In this document: positions 7,444-16,300 of the stretch, piece after piece | Position numbering within the stretch: position 1 is the first letter of the stretch | How the letters are laid out: each line of letters opens with the position of its first letter | NCBI GenBank assembly: GCA_900471525.1 | Contig: UCEZ01000018.1 | Location: 72,038-136,037 of the forward strand | DNA length: 64,000 nt | Direction: 5' to 3' | Origin: Hyphomicrobiales bacterium | GTDB taxonomy: Bacteria > Pseudomonadota > Alphaproteobacteria > Rhizobiales > Rhizobiaceae | Made by a program: the position numbers and the translations under genes | Notes under the pieces: model-generated | What the model was told of the DNA's origin: nothing | Databases searched by the model: none | Seen by the model: only the letters and a program-made list of their open reading frames with translations

Positions 7444-8963
7444 AAAGAGACGCCCTGTGCCAGCGGCAGGGCCTTCGAATAGTTGATCGTGTTGGTGGCG
7501 CGGCGCATATAGGCGCGCCATGCGTCGGAGCCGGATTCGCGGCCACCGCCGGTTTCCTTTTCGCCGCCGAACGCGCCGCCGATTTCAGCGCCTGACGTGC
7601 CGATGTTGACATTGGCGATGCCGCAATCGGAACCGTCAGGCGACAGGAAGCGCTCGGCTTCCTGCAGGTCGAGCGTGAAGATCGACGAGGAGAGGCCGGC
7701 ACCAACCGCATTATGATCGGCAACGGCAGCGTCGAAGTCGCTGTACTTCATGACGTAGAGGATCGGCGCGAAGGTTTCCTCGGTGACCGGACCGTCCTGC
7801 TTCGGCATTTCAACGAGAGCGGGCTTCACGTAGTAGCTGTTGGCATGGCCGAGATCGACGCGTTCGCCGCCGGTGATCGAGCCGCCGTGCGCCTTTGCTT
7901 CGGACAACGCCTTCTGCATGTTGTCGAAGGCCGGCTTATCGACCAGCGGGCCGACGAGGGCGGTGGATTCCAGCGGGTTGCCGACGGATACGCTCGCATA
8001 GGCCTTCTTCAGACGCGGAACCAGCTGGTCGTAGACGCTTTCATGGACGAACAGGCGACGTAGCGTCGTGCAGCGCTGGCCGGCCGTGCCCATCGCACCA
8101 AAAGCAATCGCGCGGAGCGCCATGTCGAGATCGGCCGACGGGCAGACGATACCGCCATTGTTGCCGCCGAGTTCGAGGATGGCGCGGGCAAAACGCTTGG
8201 CAAGGCGCGGACCGACATCACGACCCATGCGGGTGGAACCAGTTGCCGAAACCAGCGGCACCTTCGGGTGGTCGACCATCACTTCGCCGATGGTACGATC
8301 GCCGATCAGAACCTGCGTCAGGCCTTCCGGCGCATCGCCGAAGCGGGCAATGGCGCGATCAAGGATAGCCTGCGATGCAAGTGCTGTAAGAGGGGTCTTT
8401 TCCGAAGGCTTCCAGACGACGGCATTGCCGCAGACCAGAGCAAGCGCCGAGTTCCAGGCCCAGACGGCGACCGGGAAGTTGAAAGCGGAGATGACGCCGA
8501 TGACGCCGAGCGGATGCCAGGTTTCCATCATGCGGTGGCCGGAGCGCTCGGTGGCGATGGTCAGGCCGTAGAGCTGGCGGGAGAGGCCGACGGCGAAATC
8601 GCAGATGTCGATCATTTCCTGGACTTCGCCGAGACCTTCCGACGTGATCTTGCCGGCTTCGATCGAAACCAGACGGCCGAGATCGGTCTTGCTGGCGCGC
8701 AGTTCCTCGCCGAGCAGGCGGATCAGCTCGCCGCGCTTCGGCGCCGGCACCGGACGCCAGGCGCGAAACGCTGCGTCGGCCTTTTCGATCTTGGCCGCAG
8801 CTTCAGCAGCCGTTACCGTCTTCAGGCTGGCAATCTGTTCGCCCGTCACCGGAGAGAAAGAGGCCATGTCGCCACCGGTATAGAGGTCCTTGGAGACGCC
8901 GAGCTTCTCCAGAAGGGCGGCCGTTTCCTGAACGACGTTCACCGTCTTCGTTGCAATGTTCAT
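7431..8963 (-). CDS. amaB: ALDH7-family aldehyde dehydrogenase, probable piperideine-6-carboxylate (aminoadipate semialdehyde) dehydrogenase
   Basis: A 510-residue NAD-dependent aldehyde dehydrogenase of the antiquitin (ALDH7) type. The catalytic glutamate lies in AILELGGNNG and the catalytic cysteine in GTAGQRCTTLRRL, both in the ALDH7-specific form; FNFPVAVWAWN and WKPSEKTPLTA are also typical. The enzyme oxidises 2-aminoadipate 6-semialdehyde, in equilibrium with piperideine-6-carboxylate, to 2-aminoadipate in lysine breakdown. The start is ATG at 8963; an upstream TTG is too close to the GGGAG site. Its place between a 2-hydroxyglutarate dehydrogenase and an aminotransferase gene, all on one strand with gaps of about 30 bases, supports the lysine assignment. 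Confidence 0.88.
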   Translation of the reverse strand: MNIATKTVNVVQETAALLEKLGVSKDLYTGGDMASFSPVTGEQIASLKTVTAAEAAAKIEKADAAFRAWRPVPAPKRGELIRLLGEELRASKTDLGRLVSIEAGKITSEGLGEVQEMIDICDFAVGLSRQLYGLTIATERSGHRMMETWHPLGVIGVISAFNFPVAVWAWNSALALVCGNAVVWKPSEKTPLTALASQAILDRAIARFGDAPEGLTQVLIGDRTIGEVMVDHPKVPLVSATGSTRMGRDVGPRLAKRFARAILELGGNNGGIVCPSADLDMALRAIAFGAMGTAGQRCTTLRRLFVHESVYDQLVPRLKKAYASVSVGNPLESTALVGPLVDKPAFDNMQKALSEAKAHGGSITGGERVDLGHANSYYVKPALVEMPKQDGPVTEETFAPILYVMKYSDFDAAVADHNAVGAGLSSSIFTLDLQEAERFLSPDGSDCGIANVNIGTSGAEIGGAFGGEKETGGGRESGSDAWRAYMRRATNTINYSKALPLAQGVSFDIE

Positions 8964-8996
8964 GATGAGCAAACTCCCGTTTCTTGTCTCGAAGGA

Positions 8997-10418
8997 CTAT
9001 CCGAAGCGCACCGCACCGAGATCTCCCGGCGAGGTGATGGTTTTGAGGCCCTGGGCCATGTCCTTGATCTTCTGTTGCGTATAGAGGTCGTAATAGGTTT
9101 GGTTTTTGCGGCCGATGGCATGTTCGGCACTGAAGCTGCCGTTGAAATCCCGGACGGCGATGGCAAACACCCAGTCGCGCAGCCGCCGTTCGAAATCCGT
9201 GTCGGATGCCGAGACGCTGTCCTTCGGCACCACGAGATTGAAATGCACGCCGCCATCGCCGATATGGCCGAAATCGCAGATCGTTACCTCCGGAAAGGCT
9301 TGCGGCATATCGGCCTTCATGCGGTCGCAGAAGGCCATGATATCACCTCTGCGGAAGGAAAGATCGAAGGCGATCAATTTTCCGGAATGCTTTACACCCT
9401 CCGACAGCGCATGGCGCAGCGACCACATTTCATGGGCCGGACCGACGAAGGCATCGGCGAGCGGTGCCTCTTCTGTTTCCCAGATCTCGGCAAGCACCGC
9501 TTCCAGCACGGCATCCAACGATTGCTCGCCCTCGCGTGGTTCCCAGGTGCGAGAAATTTCCGCGAGGACTACATAGTCGGGCACGTTGCCGCCTTGGAAC
9601 GGATTCTTCAGCGACGGCACATGGTCGAGCGCCGCTGTAATCGCGTTTTTCGAAATGCCCTCGAAGGCCGAGAGATAGGCGCCCAGCCTGTCTTCCATGG
9701 CGCGCAGCAGCGGCATGACATGCGCGCCGCTGGTTGGGACCAGATAGGCTGTCGCCACCTGCTTCGGCAGTGGCTCGAGGTTGATAACGCATTCGGTGAT
9801 GATACCGAAGGCGCCAGATGTGCCGATGAAGTTCTGCTTCCAGTCGATGCCGGTATTGTTCTTGCGCAGTTCGGAGGTCAGGTCGAGGATCGTGCCTTCC
9901 CCGTCGGCCAGCACCACCTTGATGCCGAGTGTGTTGCGGCGCACGTCGCCGTATTTCAGGAAGCGAGAGCCGCCGGTATTGGTCGCCAGCATGCCGCCGA
10001 GGCGCGGATCGGCGCCGAGGTCGATCGGGAAAAAAAGGCCATGTTTTTCGAGCTTCTGGTTGACGTCGGAAAGCCGGAAACCGGCATCGGCGCGCAGCGA
10101 GCGGTTGTCGAGATCGAGATCGAAGCGCTGCGTCATGCGATCGAGGCTGACAACAGCCTGCGCACCGGTCGAATCCGGGGTCGAGCCGGAAACGAGGCCG
10201 GTATTGCCGGACTGCGGAATGAGGGCGATGCCGTTCTTCACGCAATAGGCAACGGCAGCCGAAACCTCTTCGGTCGTCTGCGGTCGCAGAACGATCGCGG
10301 CGTGACCTTCGTCGTAGCGCGCACCGGTCTGATAGGCGGCCATGTCCGCGGGCTCGGTGACAATGCCCTTGTCGCCGAGAAGTGCGGTCAGTGCTGCGGC
10401 ATGGTTCTGGTCGATCAT
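8997..10418 (-). CDS. FAD-linked oxidase, probable D-2-hydroxyglutarate dehydrogenase
   Basis: A 473-residue FAD-binding oxidoreductase of the D-lactate / D-2-hydroxyacid dehydrogenase group. The FAD-binding PCMH domain fills the first half, with PQSGNTGLVSG near residue 75 and LGGMLATNTGGSRFLKYGD further on. The C-terminal oxidase domain carries FGHIGDGGVHFN and SAEHAIGRKN, which hold metal- and substrate-binding histidines in D2HGDH enzymes. The start is ATG at 10418; an upstream frame extension overlaps the previous gene and is rejected. The gene follows hglS by ten bases. HglS makes D-2-hydroxyglutarate, so oxidation of that compound to 2-oxoglutarate is the natural role; a D-lactate dehydrogenase is the alternative. 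Confidence 0.88.
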   Translation of the reverse strand: MIDQNHAAALTALLGDKGIVTEPADMAAYQTGARYDEGHAAIVLRPQTTEEVSAAVAYCVKNGIALIPQSGNTGLVSGSTPDSTGAQAVVSLDRMTQRFDLDLDNRSLRADAGFRLSDVNQKLEKHGLFFPIDLGADPRLGGMLATNTGGSRFLKYGDVRRNTLGIKVVLADGEGTILDLTSELRKNNTGIDWKQNFIGTSGAFGIITECVINLEPLPKQVATAYLVPTSGAHVMPLLRAMEDRLGAYLSAFEGISKNAITAALDHVPSLKNPFQGGNVPDYVVLAEISRTWEPREGEQSLDAVLEAVLAEIWETEEAPLADAFVGPAHEMWSLRHALSEGVKHSGKLIAFDLSFRRGDIMAFCDRMKADMPQAFPEVTICDFGHIGDGGVHFNLVVPKDSVSASDTDFERRLRDWVFAIAVRDFNGSFSAEHAIGRKNQTYYDLYTQQKIKDMAQGLKTITSPGDLGAVRFG

Positions 10419-10428
10419 CGCTTCAGCT

Positions 10429-11829
10429 TTACTCCGCAGCCTCGGCGGAGGAAAGCATCTGGCGGCAATCTGCGATGGAGGCTTGCTCAATGCTGGCGTA
10501 GTGATCGAACTCGTTGAGCACCTTGGCACCGAGATCGAGCTCGAAGCGCTGCTGGTTCGGGCTCGCCACGAAGTCCTGGGCGGCATCGTCGCCGAGATTG
10601 GACTGGAAAATGCCGGCGGCGCTGACGGGCAGGAAGTCTTCGTAGACGATCGGATCGAACTGCACGAGACCGTCGGCGATCAGGCTGTCGAGACTCTTCG
10701 TGGTATCGGCTGTTGTTTTGCGACCCTTGGCGGTCAGCGAATAGGCGAAATAGCCGAGGCCTTCGGCGCGAATGCCGGCCCAGGTGTCGGGGAACGGAAC
10801 GAAGGCATCCGAAAGTGCCTTCTCATATTCCGCGGCATTCGAGCCGTCGGCCGCCGGGCGGACGATCTTGCGGGAGGCGTTGAGCAGGTCGTCGTAGAGT
10901 GCGCGGCCCTTCGGGGTCAGCGCGATGCCGCGCTGCTCGATCTCGCCGAAGCGGGCCGTGTGCGAGCCTTCATGCCAGCTGCCATCCTCAGCCTGGAACG
11001 AGACCGGCTCTTCCAGCGCCTTGAACGACGTCTGGCGCAGAAGGATGGCGCATTTGCGGGTCGGCGGACCCTCGATTGTTGCCTTCGGGGCGATATCGTA
11101 GTCCGGCATTTGGGCCTGGATGGCGTCGATATCCAGCGTGCGCGGCGTCAGGTGGTTGATATGCGGGCCCTTGAAAGAGACGACGTCGGCAATCAGCCGA
11201 TGGGCGTCATGCAGGCGATGATACATGTCGGGGCTGACGTTGGCCCTATCGTGCCAGCGGAAGGTTTCCAGTGCCTCGGCAACGAAGCGCTCGGCATCAA
11301 CCTTGTCGAGACCGCCCTGCTTTTCCGCCTTTTCCGTCAGTGCGATGGCGCCATCGGTGAAGATCTGCCGCTTGGCCAAAATCTGCTGGGCTTCAACGCG
11401 CAAAGCTTCGTCGGCGATCAGGTCGAGCCGCAGCAGCGAGGTGAAGACCCGGAAGGGGTTTTTCTTCAAGGCCGCATCGCCGACCGGGCGGAAGGCCGTC
11501 GAATGAACAGGGACACCGGCAGTCGAGAGATCGTAATAGCCGACGGGCAACATGCCCATGACGGCGAACACGCGGCGCATCATCGAAAGCTCGGCAGGCG
11601 TGCCGAGCCGGATCGCGCCATGACGCTCCTGCGAGATGCGTTCCAGCGAATCCGTATCCTTAAGCCGCGCCTGCATATCCGGATCGGCCGCGAGCGTTTC
11701 AGCGTTCACCTCGCCAACGAGTTCCATCAGCGTGCCATAGGCCGGGACTTCCGTGCGGTACATGGCCGACATCGCCGCGGAAAAGGCGATGCGGATATCA
11801 TCGGTGGATACGAAACTATTCTCTTTCAC
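10429..11829 (-). CDS. hglS: HglS-type 2-oxoadipate dioxygenase/decarboxylase (DUF1338, YdcJ family)
   Basis: A 466-residue protein of the DUF1338 family, now known from Pseudomonas putida as the Fe(II) enzyme that turns 2-oxoadipate into D-2-hydroxyglutarate. The start of the family is visible (MYRTEVPAYGTLMELV), as are histidine-bearing blocks VPVHSTAFRPVG and GPHINHLTPRTLDID, which are candidates for the metal-binding vicinal oxygen chelate site. The GTG at 11829 is chosen because the following residues (KENSFVSTDD) match the usual beginning and a GAGG lies upstream; an in-frame ATG at 11886 would only extend into the regulatory gap. The gene is first in a four-gene operon and divergent from a LysR gene. 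Confidence 0.9.
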   Translation of the reverse strand: MKENSFVSTDDIRIAFSAAMSAMYRTEVPAYGTLMELVGEVNAETLAADPDMQARLKDTDSLERISQERHGAIRLGTPAELSMMRRVFAVMGMLPVGYYDLSTAGVPVHSTAFRPVGDAALKKNPFRVFTSLLRLDLIADEALRVEAQQILAKRQIFTDGAIALTEKAEKQGGLDKVDAERFVAEALETFRWHDRANVSPDMYHRLHDAHRLIADVVSFKGPHINHLTPRTLDIDAIQAQMPDYDIAPKATIEGPPTRKCAILLRQTSFKALEEPVSFQAEDGSWHEGSHTARFGEIEQRGIALTPKGRALYDDLLNASRKIVRPAADGSNAAEYEKALSDAFVPFPDTWAGIRAEGLGYFAYSLTAKGRKTTADTTKSLDSLIADGLVQFDPIVYEDFLPVSAAGIFQSNLGDDAAQDFVASPNQQRFELDLGAKVLNEFDHYASIEQASIADCRQMLSSAEAAE

Positions 11830-11944
11830 GGCAGGGCGCCTCGCAGTATTGAACGGATAGGGTCGATCATTCTCATTTCGTATCATATATGGGTCGAATG
11901 GGCATTGATTGCGACGGTTATGACTATGGTCATGCGAGGCTGGA
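11830..11944. promoter_or_regulatory. Divergent control region between hglS and the LysR gene
   Basis: The 115-base gap is more AT-rich than its surroundings and holds a perfect palindrome, ATGAC-TATG-GTCAT, at 11920-11933, ending 11 bases before the LysR start. LysR proteins usually bind interrupted dyads in such divergent gaps, so this is a candidate operator for self-control and for the hglS operon. That use is inferred. Confidence 0.5.
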
Positions 11945-12838
11945 ATGAAGTTGAGCAGAAGACTGGTCCCGGACGTCACCACGCTGCAGGCCTTCGAATG
12001 TGCCGCGCGTCACGGCAGCTTCACGCAGGCCGCGGCCGAGCTGAATCTCACCCAGAGCGCCGTCAGCCGCCAGATCAAGGATCTCGAAAGCCAGATCGGC
12101 GTCCTTCTGTTCGAGCGCGTTCGCCAGCGGGTCATCCTTTCCGATGCGGGGCAAAAATTCCTGCCCGAGGTGCGTCGGTTGCTGGCGCAATCGGAGGAGC
12201 TCATGGTTCGGGCCATGGCCTCGGCCCGGTCTGAATCCACCCTTTCCATCGCGTCGCTGCCGACCTTCGGCAGCCGCTGGCTGACGCCACGCCTGCCGGA
12301 TTTCCTGAAAGAACATCCAGGTACGGTCATCAACATCGCCTCGCGTTCCCAGCCTTTCGATTTCGAGGAGCAGAATTTCGATCTTGCCATTCACTACGGC
12401 CAACCTGTCTGGGCGCATGCGACCTGCAGCTACCTCTGCAGCGAGATCATCGTGCCGGTGGCAAGCCCGACGCTCCTTGCTCTCAATCCGATGAAAGAGC
12501 CTGGAGAACTCGAAAACAAGCCGCTCCTGCACCTCGCCACCCGCCCGAAGATGTGGGCGCAGTGGTTCGAGAGCAACGGCGGCGAGATGAAGTCCGCCTA
12601 TCGCGGCAATCGCTTCGACCAGTTTTCCATGGTGATCGAAGCGGCGGTCGCGGGTCTCGGCTTTGCGCTGGTGCCGCGCTATCTGATCGAGCAGGAACTT
12701 TCGACCGACAGGCTGCGCGTCGTCTTCGACAGGCCGATACAGACGGAAAACAACTATTATCTCGTCGTGCCGGAGGGAAAGCTGGAAAATCCGGTCAGCC
12801 AAGCCTTCCGGGCCTGGATCACGGCCCAGGTCGGGTGA
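11945..12838 (+). CDS. LysR-family regulator, divergent from the lysine-degradation operon
   Basis: A 297-residue LysR-type transcription factor. The N-terminal winged helix-turn-helix spans about residues 10-70, with FECAARHGSFTQAAAELN and SAVSRQIKDLE as recognition region. The effector-binding half starts near residue 95 and reads like the GcvA branch (FDLAIHYGQPVW). It faces hglS across a short gap with a palindrome. The simplest reading is a local activator or repressor of the lysine operon responding to an intermediate such as 2-aminoadipate or 2-oxoadipate; the effector is not known from the sequence. Confidence 0.92.
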   Translation: MKLSRRLVPDVTTLQAFECAARHGSFTQAAAELNLTQSAVSRQIKDLESQIGVLLFERVRQRVILSDAGQKFLPEVRRLLAQSEELMVRAMASARSESTLSIASLPTFGSRWLTPRLPDFLKEHPGTVINIASRSQPFDFEEQNFDLAIHYGQPVWAHATCSYLCSEIIVPVASPTLLALNPMKEPGELENKPLLHLATRPKMWAQWFESNGGEMKSAYRGNRFDQFSMVIEAAVAGLGFALVPRYLIEQELSTDRLRVVFDRPIQTENNYYLVVPEGKLENPVSQAFRAWITAQVG

Positions 12839-13306
12839 ATGCCGGACCTCGCTGCGCCACAATATATAAGGTGGAACCTTTCCGGCCCATGTGCGTTGCC
12901 GACTGGATGAGCAGTGCCGAAAAGACAGCCGTGAGGGGTTTCACATCATTTGCTGCGAAGGATGACCGCGACAACGGCCGTTCTTTAGCGCTGAGGCATG
13001 GAATTCGTCCCGAGAATAGGCCCCGCTGCTTGCAACACATTGGCACTACGGCTAAAAAATGCCCAGTTCTTGCATCACGCACCCCTGACACCGAAGCGAC
13101 CGCCGCCTTCACGACCTTAAAGGCCCTTCCGGGCCGTGCCAATGTCAACGGTTTTTCGCCTGCGCGAGACCGTATGGCTCATGGCAGAACACAGATGAGT
13201 GTTTAGGGTCGTGGCGGAGCAGAGCCAAACATCAGGGCTACAGCCCATCCGGCATGACGATCACGGCCGGACCCTTCAACACCGCCTGGACCCAGAACCC
13301 GTACCC
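12839..13306 (+). promoter_or_regulatory. Long leader and promoter region of ndvB
   Basis: A 468-base gap without a convincing gene. A TTGCAA box at 13030-13035, 17 bases, then TAAAAA at 13053-13058 could be a vegetative promoter, which would give a leader of about 245 bases. A small GC hairpin (GGCCCTTCCGGGCC, around 13122-13135) lies inside it. An in-frame GTG at 13199 could lengthen ndvB by 36 residues, but the sequence there does not look coding. Confidence 0.35.
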
Positions 13307-16300
13307 ATGAACTTTCAAAACACGCCTTCCACGCCTCCGCGCGAAGCTGAGATCAAGCCGATCGATTACAACGATTCGATCCGCTCGACCTATTTCACCA
13401 TCGATGAGCTTCATGAATGTGGTGCAGCGCTCGCCCGCGATGGCGTTTCCACCCTTCCGGGTTTCTTTCCGTTCGAGTTCCGACCCCGTCATCGCGAAAA
13501 CGAAAACGAGATTTTCCGGGTCTACAGGATAACGGCAGCCGACGTCGAAGCCGGAGCGTCGATCACGCCCGCCGCCGAATGGCTGCTCGACAACCACTAT
13601 CTGGTCGAAGAGTCCATTCAGGAGGTTCGCCGCGACTTTCCGCGTAAATTCTATCGCCAGTTGCCAACCCTTCCCGTTGCCGGCACGACGATCCCGCGCA
13701 CGATGGCGCTTGCCTGGCTCTATATCGCCCACACGCACAGTACGGTTTCGCGCGAAAGCCTGACCGCTATGGTCGCCGGCTTCCAGGATCACGAAACGTT
13801 CAAGATCGGCGAGTTGTGGGCGCTGCCATCCATCGTCAGGTTCGTGCTGATCGAAAATCTGCGACGTATTGCAATCCGCGTCGATCGCTCGCGCAACATG
13901 CGCAGCAAGGCAAACGACGTCGCCGATCAGATCGTCCGTCTCGGCGAACCGGAGAAATTCAAATCGGTTCTGGCCGAGGCCGAGCCGCTCTGCGCAGACA
14001 ATACGTTTGTCGCCCAGCTCCTCTACCGGCTGAGGGACGGCTCGCAGACTTCGGGTTATGTCATCACCTGGCTGGAAGAGCAGCTGGAAAAGCGCGGCAG
14101 CGATGTCGAGGAGGCCCTGGTCGCCGAGCAGAGCCGGCTGTCTTCCGGCAATGCGACGATGAGCAACATCATCCGCAGCCTGCGGGAAATCGACGACAAC
14201 GACTGGGCCGTCTGGTTCGAAAGCGTTAGCAAGCTGGATGACGCGCTGCGTGATGGTTCCGACTATTCGTCGCTCGATTTCGGGTCACGCAACAAATACC
14301 GTAACACGATCGAACGGCTGGCGCGGCGTTCGGGCTATAGCGAACTCGAAGTCACACATATTGCCCTTGATATGGTCAAGGACCAGGAACGTGTTGACGC
14401 CGGCGCGACCGACGTGCTCCACGAGCCGAATGTCGGCGGGTTTCTGGTCGGCAAGCAGCGTCGATTGCTGGAAGCCAAGATCGGTTATCGTCCTTCTCTC
14501 CTCCAGACCATCATCCGGCTTGGCAGGCAACTGGATTGGCTTGCGATCGCCGGTCCGAACATCCTGTTGACCGTTTTTGCGATGATCGCAGTCTATTTCT
14601 TCGTTAGCCCGATGGAGATGCCGACGGGCGCCAAGCTGATCATGCTGCTGCTGTTTGCCCTTCCGGCCTCGGAAGGTGCTGCCGGGCTGTTCAATACACT
14701 GGTAACGCTGCTCGTCACGCCTTCGCGCCTGGTCGGCTACGAGTTCCTGGACGGGATTCCGCAGGATGCACGGACGCTCGTTGTCGTCCCCTGTCTCATC
14801 TCCAAGCGCGATCATGTCGATGAACTCGTGCGAAACCTCGAAGTTCATTACCTCGCCAATCCCAAGGGTGAGATTTATTTCGCGCTTGTCAGCGACTGGG
14901 TCGACAGCAAGGACGAGGAAACCGCTACCGATCTCGATGTGCTCGACTATGCCAAGCACGAGATAGAGACGCTGAGCGCCCGCTATGCCCATGACGGCCG
15001 CACGCGCTTCTATCTGCTGCATCGCCGCCGCCTCTACAATGAGGCGGAAGGTGTCTGGATGGGCTGGGAGCGCAAGCGCGGCAAATTGCACGAGCTGAAC
15101 CTGCTCCTGCGCGGCGACAGCGACACGAGCTTCCTTGCCGGCGCCAATACCGTGCCGGAAAACGTGCAATACGTCATGACGCTCGATTCCGACACACGCC
15201 TGATGCGCGACGCCGTGACCAAGCTCGTCGGCAAGCTCTATCACCCGATCAACCGCCCGGTCGTCGATCCAGTCACACAGAAGGTGACGGCCGGCTACGG
15301 CATCCTGCAGCCGCGCGTCACGCCGTCCCTGACTACCGGCAGCGATGCCTCGATGTTCCAGCGCATCTTCTCGGTCAACCGGGGTATCGACCCTTACGTC
15401 TTTACCGTTTCCGATGTCTATCAGGACATCGCCGGCGAAGGCACGTTCACCGGCAAGGGGCTCTATCATGTCGATGCCTTCGAGGCGGCGCTGAAAGGCA
15501 AGGTCGAGGAGAACGCGGTTCTCAGCCATGACCTGCTGGAAGGCTCGCTGGCGCATTGCGCACTTGTGAGCGACGTCGAGCTGGTCGAGGATTTCCCGAT
15601 CCGCTATGAAGTCGAAATGTCGCGCCAGCATCGTTGGGCGCGTGGCGACTGGCAGCTTCTGCCGTATATCTTCAATCTCTCCAATGGCGTCAGCATGCTT
15701 GGCCGCTGGAAGATGTACGACAATCTGCGTCGTTCGCTCATCCCGGTCGCCTGGCTGATCGCCTCGGTCATGGGCTGGTACTACATGGAGCCGACACAGG
15801 CGCTGATCTGGCAATTCGTGCTGATCTTCAGCCTGTTCGTGGCGCCGACCATGTCCCTGATTTCAGGCGTCATGCCCCGCCGCAACGACATCGTGGCGCG
15901 GGCGCACCTTCATGCCGTTCTATCGGAAATCCAGGCGGCGAATGCGCAGGTCGTGCTTCGCATCGTCTTCATCGCGCATTCGGCCGCCATGATGGCCGAC
16001 GCTATTGTTCGCTCGATCTACCGCACCTTTGTCAGCGGCAAGCTTATGCTCGAATGGCGCACGGCCGCACAGGTCCAGAGTTCTGCCAGCGGCAGCATCT
16101 GGGATTACTATCGTTCGATGTGGATCGTACCGGTTCTGTCGGCGCTTTCGCTGGCACTGGCTGCGATCTCCGATACCGGCCTGCCCTTCATTGGCATCCC
16201 GTTTGCCGTGGTCTGGGCGCTGTCTCCCGTCATCGCCTGGTTCGTCAGCCAGTCGGCCGAGACCGAAGACCAGTTGGTGGTGCCGGAAAACGTGGTCGAA

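Noticed and set aside
8268..10517. A 749-codon open frame antisense to the ALDH7 and FAD-oxidase genes
   Set aside because: It covers parts of two real genes and their gap, has no recognisable motif, and only reflects high GC third positions.
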